A DNA stretch of 64,000 bases from Crossaster papposus. Lineage: Eukaryota; Echinodermata; Asteroidea; Velatida; Solasteridae. This document shows, in pieces, positions 34,586 to 47,164 of this stretch (positions within the stretch are counted from its first letter, which is position 1; each line of letters begins with the position of its first letter). Both the position numbers and the translations under genes were made by a program. The DNA lies in NCBI GenBank assembly GCA_037893245.1, contig JBAIAA010000117.1, forward strand, positions 186,001 to 250,000. The letters are read 5' to 3'. The notes beneath the pieces were generated by a model. The model worked only from the letters and a program-made list of their open reading frames with translations, was not told the DNA's origin and did not search any database.

Positions 34586-37242
34586 CCTAACAAACACTTT
34601 TCGGGTTTTGTTCACCATCAGAACACGAAATGGACTTCCAACGCTCCCAAATGGTAGCGCTCAATGAGCCTAACAAACAGTTTTCGGGTTTTTTCACTAT
34701 CAGCTATAGGCCTCAATGAGCCTAACAAACACTTTTCGGGTTTTTTCACCGTCAGAACACAAAATAGACTTCCAACGCTCTCAAATGGTCTATAGAGCTC
34801 ATTTAGCCTAACAAACACTTTTCGGTTTTTTTCACCGCCAGAACACCAAATGGACATCCAACGCTCCCAAATGTTGTATAGTGCTCAATGAGCCTAACAA
34901 ACACTTTTCGGGTTTTTTCACCGTCAGAACACAAAATAGACTTCCAACGCTCCCAAATGGTCTATAGAGCTCATTTAGCCTAACAAACACTTTTCGGGTT
35001 TTGTTCACCATCAGAACACGAAATGGACTTCCAATACTCCCAAATGGTCGATAGCGCTCAATAAGCGTAACAAACACTTTTCGGTTTTTCTCACCGTCAG
35101 AACACCAAATGGACATCCAACGCTCCCAAATGTTCTATAGTGCTCAATGAGCCTAACAAACACTTTTCGGGTTTTGTTCACCATCAGCTATAGGCCTCAA
35201 TGAGCCTAACAAACACTTTTCGGGTTTTTTCACCATCAGAACACAAAATTGACTTCCAACACTCCCAAATGGTCTATAGGCCTCAATGAGCCTAACAAAC
35301 ACTTTTCGGGTTTTCTTCACCGTCAAAACACGAAATGGACTTTCAACACTCCCAAATGGTCTATAGCGCTCAATAAGCCTAACAAACACTTTTCGAGTTT
35401 TTCCACCTTCAGAACACAAAATAGACTTCCAACGCTCCCAAATGGTCTATAGGCCTCAATGAGCCTAACAAACACTTTTCGGGTTTTTTCACCGTCAGAA
35501 CACAAAATAGACTTCCAACGCTCCCAAATGGTCTATAGAGCTCATTTAGCCTAACAAACACTTTTCGGTTTTTTTCACCGCCAGAACACCAAATGGACAT
35601 CCAACGCTCCCAAATGTTGTATAGTGCTCAATGAGCCTAACAAACACTTTTCGGGTTTTTTCACCGTCAGAACACAAAATAGACTTCCAAAGCTCCCAAA
35701 TGGTCTATAGAGCTCATTTAGCCTAACAAACACTTTTCGGGTTTTGTTCACCATCAGAACACGAAATGGACTTCCAACGCTCCCAAATGGTCTATAGCGC
35801 TCAATGAGCCTAACAAACACTTTTTGGGTTTTTTCACCGTCAGAACACAAAATAGACTTCCAACGCTCCCAAATGGTCTATAGAGCTCATTTAGCCTAAC
35901 AAACACTTTTCGGTTTTTTTCACCGCCAGAACACCAAATGGACATCCAACGCTCCCAAATGTTGTATAGTGCTCAATGAGCCTAACAAACACTTTTCGGG
36001 TTTTTTCACCGTCAGAACACAAAATAGACTTCCAACGCTCCCAAATGGTCTATAGAGCTCATTTAGCCTAACAAACACTTTTCGGGTTTTGTTCACCATC
36101 AGAACACGAAATGGACTTCCAATACTCCCAAATGGTCGATAGCGCTCAATAAGCGTAACAAACACTTTTCGGTTTTTCTCACCGTCAGAACACCAAATGG
36201 ACTTCCAACGCTCCCAAATGGTCTATAGCGCTCATTTAGCCTAACAAACACTTTTCGGTTTTTTTTCACCGTCAGAACACCAAATGGACTTCCAACACTC
36301 CCAAACGGTCTATAGGCCTCAATGAGCCTAACAAACACTTTTCAAGTTTTTTCACCGTCAGAACACAAAATAGACTTCCAACGCTCCCAAATGGTCTATA
36401 GAGCTCATTTAGCCTAACAAACCCTTTTCGGGTTTTTTTCACCATCAGAACACGAAATGGACTTCCAATACTCCCAAATGGTCTATAGAGCTCATTGAGC
36501 CTAACAAACACTTTTCGGTTTTTTTCACCATCAGAACACGAAATGGACTTCCAATACTCCCAAATGGTCGATAGCGCTCAATAAGCGTAACAAACACTTT
36601 TCGGTTTTTCTCACCGTCAGAACACCAAATGGACATCCAACGCTCCCAAATGTTCTATAATGCTCAATGAGCCTAACAAACACTTTTCGGTTTTTGTTCA
36701 CCATCAGCTATAGGCCTCAATGAGCCTAACAAACACTTTTCGGGTTTTTTCACCCTCAGAACACAAAATTGACTTCCAACACTCCCAAATGGTCTATAGG
36801 CCTCAATGAGCCTAACAAACACTTTTCGGGTTTTCTTCACCGTCAAAACACGAAATGGACTTTCAACACTCCCAAATGGTCTATAGCGCTCAATAAGCCT
36901 AACAAACACTTTTCGGGTTTTTCCACCTTCAGAACACAAAATAGACTTCCAACGCTCACAAATGGTCTATAGGCCTCAATGAGCCTAACAAACACTTTTC
37001 GGGTTTTTTCACCGTCAGAACACAAAATAGACTTCCAACGCTCCCAAATGGTCTATAGAGCTCATTTAAGCCTAACAAACACTTTTCGGTTTTTTTCACC
37101 GCCAGAACACCAAATGGACATCCAACGCTCCCAAATGTTGTATAGTGCTCAATGAGCCTAACAAACACTTTTCGGGTTTTTTCACCGTCAGAACACAAAA
37201 TAGACTTCCAACGCTCCTAAATGGTCTATAGAGCTCATTTAG
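34586..37242 (+). repeat. 2657-bp HOR, copy 1 (32 subunits)
   Basis: The order is I-E-B, then A-B-C-D-E-F-G-H-B-A-B-J-B-A-B (1260 bp), then C-L-M-N-O-C-D'-E-F-G-H-B-A-B (1176 bp). The lengths add exactly to 2657. Marks are CAAACAGTTTTCGG and CACTATCAG in the I-E join and CATTTAAG at 36984-37070. This is the longest HOR whose whole order I could read in two full copies. Confidence 0.92.
36154..36499 (+). repeat. Satellite monomers types L, M, N and O
   Basis: L (36154-36239) joins a D-like leader to GACTTCC and the tail AGCGCTCATTTAG. M (36240-36326) has eight T and CCCAAACGGTCTATAGG. N (36327-36412) has CTTTTCAAGTTTTTTC. O (36413-36499) starts CCTAACAAACCCTTTTC and ends AGAGCTCATTGAG. These four occur as a block in the long HOR family, near 6, 19.8, 30.6, 33.6, 36.2, 37.6, 40.3, 47.4, 50.5, 53.3, 58.7 and 60.5 kb, though several copies are incomplete. 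Confidence 0.9.
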
Positions 37243-38639
37243 CCTAACAAACACTTTTCGGGTTTTGTTCACCATCAGAACACGAAATGGACTTCCAACG
37301 CTCCCAAATGGTAGCGCTCAATGAGCCTAACAAACAGTTTTCGGGTTTTTTCACTATCAGCTATAGGCCTCAATGAGCCTAACAAACACTTTTCGGGTTT
37401 TTTCACCGTCAGAACACAAAATAGACTTCCAACGCTCCCAAATGGTCTATAGAGCTCATTTAGCCTAACAAACACTTTTCGGGTTTTGTTCACCATCAGA
37501 ACACGAAATGGACTTCCAATACTCCCAAATGGTCGATAGCGCTCAATAAGCGTAACAAACACTTTTCGGTTTTTCTCACCGTCAGAACACCAAATGGACT
37601 TCCAACGCTCCCAAATGGTCTATAGCGCTCATTTAGCCTAACAAACACTTTTCGGTTTTTTTTCACCGTCAGAACACCAAATGGACTTCCAACACTCCCA
37701 AACGGTCTATAGGCCTCAATGAGCCTAACAAACACTTTTCAAGTTTTTTCACCGTCAGAACACAAAATAGACTTCCAACGCTCCCAAATGGTCTATAGAG
37801 CTCATTTAGCCTAACAAACCCTTTTCGGGTTTTTTTCACCATCAGAACACGAAATGGACTTCCAATACTCCCAAATGGTCTATAGAGCTCATTGAGCCTA
37901 ACAAACACTTTTCGGTTTTTTTCACCATCAGAACACGAAATGGACTTCCAATACTCCCAAATGGTCGATAGCGCTCAATAAGCGTAACAAACACTTTTCG
38001 GTTTTTCTCACCGTCAGAACACCAAATGGACATCCAACGCTCCCAAATGTTCTATAATGCTCAATGAGCCTAACAAACACTTTTCGGTTTTTGTTCACCA
38101 TCAGCTATAGGCCTCAATGAGCCTAACAAACACTTTTCGGGTTTTTTCACCCTCAGAACACAAAATTGACTTCCAACACTCCCAAATGGTCTATAGGCCT
38201 CAATGAGCCTAACAAACACTTTTCGGGTTTTCTTCACCGTCAAAACACGAAATGGACTTTCAACACTCCCAAATGGTCTATAGCGCTCAATAAGCCTAAC
38301 AAACACTTTTCGGGTTTTTCCACCTTCAGAACACAAAATAGACTTCCAACGCTCACAAATGGTCTATAGGCCTCAATGAGCCTAACAAACACTTTTCGGG
38401 TTTTTTCACCGTCAGAACACAAAATAGACTTCCAACGCTCCCAAATGGTCTATAGAGCTCATTTAAGCCTAACAAACACTTTTCGGTTTTTTTCACCGCC
38501 AGAACACCAAATGGACATCCAACGCTCCCAAATGTTGTATAGTGCTCAATGAGCCTAACAAACACTTTTCGGGTTTTTTCACCGTCAGAACACAAAATAG
38601 ACTTCCAACGCTCCTAAATGGTCTATAGAGCTCATTTAG
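37243..38639 (+). repeat. 1397-bp deletion derivative of the 2657-bp HOR (17 subunits)
   Basis: The order is I-E-B followed directly by C-L-M-N-O-C-D'-E-F-G-H-B-A-B. Relative to the flanking 2657-bp copies it lacks exactly 15 subunits, or 1260 bp. The surviving B reads CGCTCCCAAATGG, not the CTCTCAAATGG normally found third. The exchange therefore joined the start of one B to the body of the B before C. Confidence 0.92.
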
Positions 38640-41296
38640 CCTAACAAACACTTTTCGGGTTTTGTTCACCATCAGAACACGAAATGGACTTCCAACGCTC
38701 CCAAATGGTAGCGCTCAATGAGCCTAACAAACAGTTTTCGGGTTTTTTCACTATCAGCTATAGGCCTCAATGAGCCTAACAAACACTTTTCGGGTTTTTT
38801 CACCGTCAGAACACAAAATAGACTTCCAACGCTCTCAAATGGTCTATAGAGCTCATTTAGCCTAACAAACACTTTTCGGTTTTTTTCACCGCCAGAACAC
38901 CAAATGGACATCCAACGCTCCCAAATGTTGTATAGTGCTCAATGAGCCTAACAAACACTTTTCGGGTTTTTTCACCGTCAGAACACAAAATAGACTTCCA
39001 ACGCTCCCAAATGGTCTATAGAGCTCATTTAGCCTAACAAACACTTTTCGGGTTTTGTTCACCATCAGAACACGAAATGGACTTCCAATACTCCCAAATG
39101 GTCGATAGCGCTCAATAAGCGTAACAAACACTTTTCGGTTTTTCTCACCGTCAGAACACCAAATGGACATCCAACGCTCCCAAATGTTCTATAGTGCTCA
39201 ATGAGCCTAACAAACACTTTTCGGGTTTTGTTCACCATCAGCTATAGGCCTCAATGAGCCTAACAAACACTTTTCGGGTTTTTTCACCATCAGAACACAA
39301 AATTGACTTCCAACACTCCCAAATGGTCTATAGGCCTCAATGAGCCTAACAAACACTTTTCGGGTTTTCTTCACCGTCAAAACACGAAATGGACTTTCAA
39401 CACTCCCAAATGGTCTATAGCGCTCAATAAGCCTAACAAACACTTTTCGAGTTTTTCCACCTTCAGAACACAAAATAGACTTCCAACGCTCCCAAATGGT
39501 CTATAGGCCTCAATGAGCCTAACAAACACTTTTCGGGTTTTTTCACCGTCAGAACACAAAATAGACTTCCAACGCTCCCAAATGGTCTATAGAGCTCATT
39601 TAGCCTAACAAACACTTTTCGGTTTTTTTCACCGCCAGAACACCAAATGGACATCCAACGCTCCCAAATGTTGTATAGTGCTCAATGAGCCTAACAAACA
39701 CTTTTCGGGTTTTTTCACCGTCAGAACACAAAATAGACTTCCAAAGCTCCCAAATGGTCTATAGAGCTCATTTAGCCTAACAAACACTTTTCGGGTTTTG
39801 TTCACCATCAGAACACGAAATGGACTTCCAACGCTCCCAAATGGTCTATAGCGCTCAATGAGCCTAACAAACACTTTTTGGGTTTTTTCACCGTCAGAAC
39901 ACAAAATAGACTTCCAACGCTCCCAAATGGTCTATAGAGCTCATTTAGCCTAACAAACACTTTTCGGTTTTTTTCACCGCCAGAACACCAAATGGACATC
40001 CAACGCTCCCAAATGTTGTATAGTGCTCAATGAGCCTAACAAACACTTTTCGGGTTTTTTCACCGTCAGAACACAAAATAGACTTCCAACGCTCCCAAAT
40101 GGTCTATAGAGCTCATTTAGCCTAACAAACACTTTTCGGGTTTTGTTCACCATCAGAACACGAAATGGACTTCCAATACTCCCAAATGGTCGATAGCGCT
40201 CAATAAGCGTAACAAACACTTTTCGGTTTTTCTCACCGTCAGAACACCAAATGGACTTCCAACGCTCCCAAATGGTCTATAGCGCTCATTTAGCCTAACA
40301 AACACTTTTCGGTTTTTTTTCACCGTCAGAACACCAAATGGACTTCCAACACTCCCAAACGGTCTATAGGCCTCAATGAGCCTAACAAACACTTTTCAAG
40401 TTTTTTCACCGTCAGAACACAAAATAGACTTCCAACGCTCCCAAATGGTCTATAGAGCTCATTTAGCCTAACAAACCCTTTTCGGGTTTTTTTCACCATC
40501 AGAACACGAAATGGACTTCCAATACTCCCAAATGGTCTATAGAGCTCATTGAGCCTAACAAACACTTTTCGGTTTTTTTCACCATCAGAACACGAAATGG
40601 ACTTCCAATACTCCCAAATGGTCGATAGCGCTCAATAAGCGTAACAAACACTTTTCGGTTTTTCTCACCGTCAGAACACCAAATGGACATCCAACGCTCC
40701 CAAATGTTCTATAATGCTCAATGAGCCTAACAAACACTTTTCGGTTTTTGTTCACCATCAGCTATAGGCCTCAATGAGCCTAACAAACACTTTTCGGGTT
40801 TTTTCACCCTCAGAACACAAAATTGACTTCCAACACTCCCAAATGGTCTATAGGCCTCAATGAGCCTAACAAACACTTTTCGGGTTTTCTTCACCGTCAA
40901 AACACGAAATGGACTTTCAACACTCCCAAATGGTCTATAGCGCTCAATAAGCCTAACAAACACTTTTCGGGTTTTTCCACCTTCAGAACACAAAATAGAC
41001 TTCCAACGCTCACAAATGGTCTATAGGCCTCAATGAGCCTAACAAACACTTTTCGGGTTTTTTCACCGTCAGAACACAAAATAGACTTCCAACGCTCCCA
41101 AATGGTCTATAGAGCTCATTTAAGCCTAACAAACACTTTTCGGTTTTTTTCACCGCCAGAACACCAAATGGACATCCAACGCTCCCAAATGTTGTATAGT
41201 GCTCAATGAGCCTAACAAACACTTTTCGGGTTTTTTCACCGTCAGAACACAAAATAGACTTCCAACGCTCCTAAATGGTCTATAGAGCTCATTTAG
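38640..41296 (+). repeat. 2657-bp HOR, copy 2 (32 subunits)
   Basis: It has the same order as 34586-37242 at an offset of 4054 bp, with near identity by eye. The CATTTAAG insertion lies near 41121. Confidence 0.92.
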
Positions 41297-43036
41297 CCTA
41301 ACAAACACTTTTCGGGTTTTGTTCACCATCAGAACACGAAATGGACTTCCAACGCTCCCAAATGGTAGCGCTCAATGAGCCTAACAAACAGTTTTCGGGT
41401 TTTTTCACTATCAGCTATAGGCCTCAATGAGCCTAACAAACACTTTTCGGGTTTTTTCACCGTCAGAACACAAAATAGACTTCCAACGCTCTCAAATGGT
41501 CTATAGAGCTCATTTAGCCTAACAAACACTTTTCGGTTTTTTTCACCGCCAGAACACCAAATGGACATCCAACGCTCCCAAATGTTGTATAGTGCTCAAT
41601 GAGCCTAACAAACACTTTTCGGGTTTTTTCACCGTCAGAACACAAAATAGACTTCCAACGCTCCCAAATGGTCTATAGAGCTCATTTAGCCTAACAAACA
41701 CTTTTCGGGTTTTGTTCACCATCAGAACACGAAATGGACTTCCAATACTCCCAAATGGTCGATAGCGCTCAATAAGCGTAACAAACACTTTTCGGTTTTT
41801 CTCACCGTCAGAACACCAAATGGACATCCAACGCTCCCAAATGTTCTATAGTGCTCAATGAGCCTAACAAACACTTTTCGGGTTTTGTTCACCATCAGCT
41901 ATAGGCCTCAATGAGCCTAACAAACACTTTTCGGGTTTTTTCACCGTCAGAACACAAAATTGACTTCCAACACTCCCAAATGGTCTATAGGCCTCAATGA
42001 GCCTAACAAACACTTTTCGGGTTTTCTTCACCGTCAAAACACGAAATGGACTTTCAACACTCCCAAATGGTCTATAGCGCTCAATAAGCCTAACAAACAC
42101 TTTTCGAGTTTTTCCACCTTCAGAACACAAAATAGACTTCCAACGCTCCCAAATGGTCTATAGGCCTCAATGAGCCTAACAAACACTTTTCGGGTTTTTT
42201 CACCGTCAGAACACAAAATAGACTTCCAACGCTCCCAAATGGTCTATAGAGCTCATTTAGCCTAACAAACACTTTTCGGTTTTTTTCACCGCCAGAACAC
42301 CAAATGGACATCCAACGCTCCCAAATGTTGTATAGTGCTCAATGAGCCTAACAAACACTTTTCGGGTTTTTTCACCGTCAGAACACAAAATAGACTTCCA
42401 AAGCTCCCAAATGGTCTATAGAGCTCATTTAGCCTAACAAACACTTTTCGGGTTTTGTTCACCATCAGAACACGAAATGGACTTCCAACGCTCCCAAATG
42501 GTCTATAGCGCTCAATGAGCCTAACAAACACTTTTTGGTTTTTTTCATCGTCAGAACACAAAATAGACTTCCAACGCTCCCAAATGGTCTATAGAGCTCA
42601 TTTAGCCTAACAAACACTTTTCGGTTTTTTTCACCGCCAGAACACCAAATGGACATCCAACGCTCCCAAATGTTGTATAGTGCTCAATGAGCCTAACAAA
42701 CACTTTTCGGGTTTTTTCACCGTCAGAACACAAAATAGACTTCCAACGCTCCCAAATGGTCTATAGAGCTCATTTAGCCTAACAAACACTTTTCGGGTTT
42801 TGTTCACCATCAGAACACGAAATGGACTTCCAATACTCCCAAATGGTCGATAGCGCTCAATAAGCGTAACAAACACTTTTCGGTTTTTCTCACCGTCAGA
42901 ACACCAAATGGACATCCAACGCTCCCAAATGTTCTATAGTGCTCAATGAGCCTAACAAACACTTTTCGGTTTTTTTCACCGTCAGAACACAAAATTGACT
43001 TCCAACACTCCCAAATGGTCTATAGGCCTCAATGAG
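41297..43036 (+). repeat. Start of a third HOR copy with the D-F variant
   Basis: It opens I-E-B-A-B-C-D-E-F-G-H-B-A-B like the copies before it, but continues J-K-A-B-C-D-F as in the 2171-bp HOR. It is thus a mix of the two HOR families. It ends at the G/B hybrid 43037-43123. It is repeated at 51341 onward (offset 10044). Confidence 0.86.
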
Positions 43037-44073
43037 CCTAACAAACACTTTTCGGGTTTTCTTCACCGTCAAAACACAAAATAGACTTCCAACGCTCCCA
43101 AATGGTCTATAGAGCTCATTTAGCCTAACAAACACTTTTCGGGTTTTGTTCACCGCCAGAACACCAAATGGACATCCAACGCTCCCAAATGTTGTATAGT
43201 GCTCAATGAGCCTAACAAACACTTTTCGGGTTTTTTCACCGTCAGAACACAAAATAGACTTCCAAAGCTCCCAAATGGTCTATAGAGCTCATTTAGCCTA
43301 ACAAACACTTTTCGGGTTTTGTTCACCATCAGAACACGAAATGGACTTCCAACGCTCCCAAATGGTCTATAGCGCTTAATGAGCCTAACAAACACTTTTT
43401 GGTTTTTTTCACCGTCAGAACACAAAATAGACTTCCAACGCTCCCAAATGGTCTATAGAGCTCATTTAGCCTAACAAACACTTTTTGGTTTTTCTTCACC
43501 GTCAAAACACGAAATGGACTTTCAACACTCCCAAATGGTCTATAGCGCTCAATAAGCCTAACAAACACTTTTCGGGTTTTTCCACCTTCAGAACACAAAA
43601 TAGACTTCCAACGCTCCCAAATGGTCTATAGGCCTCAATGAGCCTAACAAACACTTTTCGGGTTTTTTCACCGTCAGAACACAAAATAGACTTCCAACGC
43701 TCCCAAATGGTCTATAGAGCTCATTTAGCCTAACAAACACTTTTCGGTTTTTTTCACCGCCAGAACACCAAATGGACATCCAACGCTCTCAAATGTTGTA
43801 TAGTGCTCAATGAGCCTAACAAACACTTTTCGGGTTTTTTCACCGTCAGAACACAAAATAGACTTCCAACGCTCCCAAATGGTCTATAGAGCTCATTTAG
43901 CCTAACAAACACTTTTCGGGTTTTGTTCACCATCAGAACACGAAATGGACTTCCAATACTCCCAAATGGTCGATAGCGCTCAATAAGCGTAACAAACACT
44001 TTTCGGTTTTTCTCACCGTCAGAACACCAAATGGACATCCAACGCTCCCAAATGTTCTATAGTGCTCAATGAG
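43037..44073 (+). repeat. Shuffled segment with hybrid monomers
   Basis: A G/B hybrid (43037-43123) and a C/A hybrid (43124-43210) are followed by B, J and K-like units, then a unit near 43470 that passes from CTTTTTGG into a G-type TTTTTCTTCACC leader. The J near 43370 has AGCGCTTAATGAG. The segment recurs at 55.5 kb (offset 12403). Confidence 0.8.
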
Positions 44074-46010
44074 CCTAACAAACACTTTTCGGGTTTTGTT
44101 CACCATCAGCTATAGGCCTCAATGAGCCTAACAAACACTTTTCGGGTTTTTTCACCGTCAGAACACAAAATTGACTTCCAACACTCCCAAATGGTCTATA
44201 GGCCTCAATGAGCCTAACAAACACTTTTCGGGTTTTCTTCACCGTCAAAACACGAAATGGACTTTCAACACTCCCAAATGGTCTATAGCGCTCAATAAGC
44301 CTAACAAACACTTTTCGAGTTTTTCCACCTTCAGAACACAAAATAGACTTCCAACGCTCTCAAATGGTCTATAGGCCTCAATGAGCCTAACAAACACTTT
44401 TCGGGTTTTTTTCACCGTCAGAACACAAAATAGACTTCCAACGCTCCCAAATGGTCTATAGAGCTCATTTAGCCTAACAAACACTTTTCGGTTTTTTTCA
44501 CCGCCAGAACACCAAATGGACATCCAACGCTCCCAAATGTTGTATAGTGCTCAATGAGCCTAACAAACACTTTTCGGGTTTTTTCACCGTCAGAACACAA
44601 AATAGACTTCCAAAGCTCCCAAATGGTCTATAGAGCTCATTTAGCCTAACAAACACTTTTCGGGTTTTGTTCACCATCAGAACACGAAATGGACTTCCAA
44701 CGCTCCCAAATGGTCTATAGCGCTCAATGAGCCTAACAAACACTTTTTGGTTTTTTTCATCGTCAGAACACAAAATAGACTTCCAACGCTCCCAAATGGT
44801 CTATAGAGATCATTTAGCCTAACAAACACTTTTCGGTTTTTTTTCACCGCCAGAACACCAAATGGACATCCAACGCTCCCAAATGTTGTATAGTGCTCAA
44901 TGAGCCTAACAAACACTTTTCGGGTTTTTTCACCGTCAGAACACAAAATAGACTTCCAACGCTCCCAAATGGTCTATAGAGCTCATTTAGCCTAACAAAC
45001 ACTTTTCGGGTTTTGTTCACCATCAGAACACGAAATGGACTTCCAATACTCCCAAATGGTCGATAGCGCTCAATAAGCGTAACAAACACTTTTCGGTTTT
45101 TCTCACCGTCAGAACACCAAATGGACATCCAACGCTCCCAAATGTTCTATAGTGCTCAATGAGCCTAACAAACACTTTTCGGGTTTTGTTCACCATCAGC
45201 TATAGGCCTCAATGAGCCTAACAAACACTTTTCGGGTTTTTTCACCGTCAGAACACAAAATTGACTTCCAACACTCCCAAATGGTCTATAGGCCTCAATG
45301 AGCCTAACAAACACTTTTCGGGTTTTCTTCACCGTCAAAACACGAAATGGACTTTCAACACTCCCAAATGGTCTATAGCGCTCAATAAGCCTAACAAACA
45401 CTTTTCGAGTTTTTCCACCTTCAGAACACAAAATAGACTTCCAACGCTCCCAAATGGTCTATAGGCCTCAATGAGCCTAACAAACACTTTTCGGGTTTTT
45501 TCACCGTCAGAACACAAAATAGACTTCCAACGCTCCCAAATGGTCTATAGAGCTCATTTAGCCTAACAAACACTTTTCGGTTTTTTTCACCGCCAGAACA
45601 CCAAATGGACATCCAACGCTCCCAAATGTTGTATAGTGCTCAATGAGCCTAACAAACACTTTTCGGGTTTTTTCACCGTCAGAACACAAAATAGACTTCC
45701 AAAGCTCCCAAATGGTCTATAGAGCTCATTTAGCCTAACAAACACTTTTCGGGTTTTGTTCACCATCAGAACACGAAATGGACTTCCAACGCTCCCAAAT
45801 GGTCTATAGCGCTCAATGAGCCTAACAAACACTTTTTGGTTTTTTTCATCGTCAGAACACAAAATAGACTTCCAACGCTCCCAAATGGTCTATAGAGATC
45901 ATTTAGCCTAACAAACACTTTTCGGTTTTTTTCACCGCCAGAACACCAAATGGACATCCAACGCTCCCAAATGTTGTATAGTGCTCAATGAGCCTAACAA
46001 ACACTTTTCG
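44074..46010 (+). repeat. 1090-bp tandem repeat (13 subunits)
   Basis: The order is E-F-G-H-B-A-B-J-K-A-B-C-D at 44074-45163. It starts again at 45164 and departs near 46.0 kb. Both rounds share AGAGATCATTTAG in the K unit (near 44810 and 45895), a base change not seen elsewhere. This confirms recent tandem duplication. Confidence 0.87.
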
Positions 46011-47164
46011 GGTTTTTTCACCGTCAGAACACAAAATAGACTTCCAAAGCTCCCAAATGGTCTATAGAGCTCATTTAGCCTAACAAACACTTTTCGGGTT
46101 TTTTCACCGCCAGAACACCAAATGGACATCCAACGCTCCCAAATGGTCTATAGAGCTCATTTAGCCTAACAAACACTTTTCGGGTTTTGTTCACCATCAG
46201 AACACGAAATGGACTTCCAATACTCCCAAATGGTCGATAGCGCTCAATAAGCGTAACAAACACTTTTCGGTTTTTCTCACCGTCAGAACACCAAATGGAC
46301 ATCCAACGCTCCCAAATGTTCTATAGTGCTCAATGAGCCTAACAAACACTTTTTGGTTTTTTTCACCGTCAGAACACAAAATTGACTTCCAACACTCCCA
46401 AATGGTCTATAGGCCTCAATGAGCCTAACAAACACTTTTCGGGTTTTCTTCACCGTCAAAACACAAAATAGACTTCCAACGCTCCCAAATGGTCTATAGA
46501 GCTCATTTAGCCTAACAAACACTTTTCGGGTTTTGTTCACCGCCAGAACACCAAATGGACATCCAACGCTCCCAAATGTTGTATAGTGCTCAATGAGCCT
46601 AACAAACACTTTTCGGGTTTTTTCACCGTCAGAACACAAAATAGACTTCCAAAGCTCCCAAATGGTCTATAGAGCTCATTTAGCCTAACAAACACTTTTC
46701 GGGTTTTGTTCACCATCAGAACACGAAATGGACTTCCAACACTCCCAAATGGTCTATAGCGCTCAATAAGCCTAACAAACACTTTTCGGGTTTTTCCACC
46801 TTCAGAACACAAAATAGACTTCCAACGCTCCCAAATGGTCTATAGGCCTCAATGAGCCTAACAAACACTTTTCGGGTTTTGTTCACCATCAGAACACGAA
46901 ATGGACTTCCAACGCTCCCAAATGGTCTATAGCGCTCAATGAGCCTAACAAACACTTTTCGGTTTTTTTCACCATCAGCTATAGGCCTCAATGAGCCTAA
47001 CAAACACTTTTCGGGTTTTTTCACCGTCGGAACACAAAATAGACTTCCAACGCTCCTAAATGGTCTATAGAGCTCATTTAGCCTAACAAACACTTTTCGG
47101 GTTTTGTTCACCATCAGAACACGAAATGGACTTCCAACGCTCCCAAATGGTAGCGCTCAATGAG
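46011..47164 (+). repeat. Mosaic segment
   Basis: It contains the A/B hybrid 46079-46164, then C-D-F, a second copy of the G/B and C/A hybrids (about 46.45-46.6 kb, offset 3387 from 43.06 kb), J, H, E and B units, and an I unit at 47082-47164. Nothing other than satellite is present. Confidence 0.78.
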
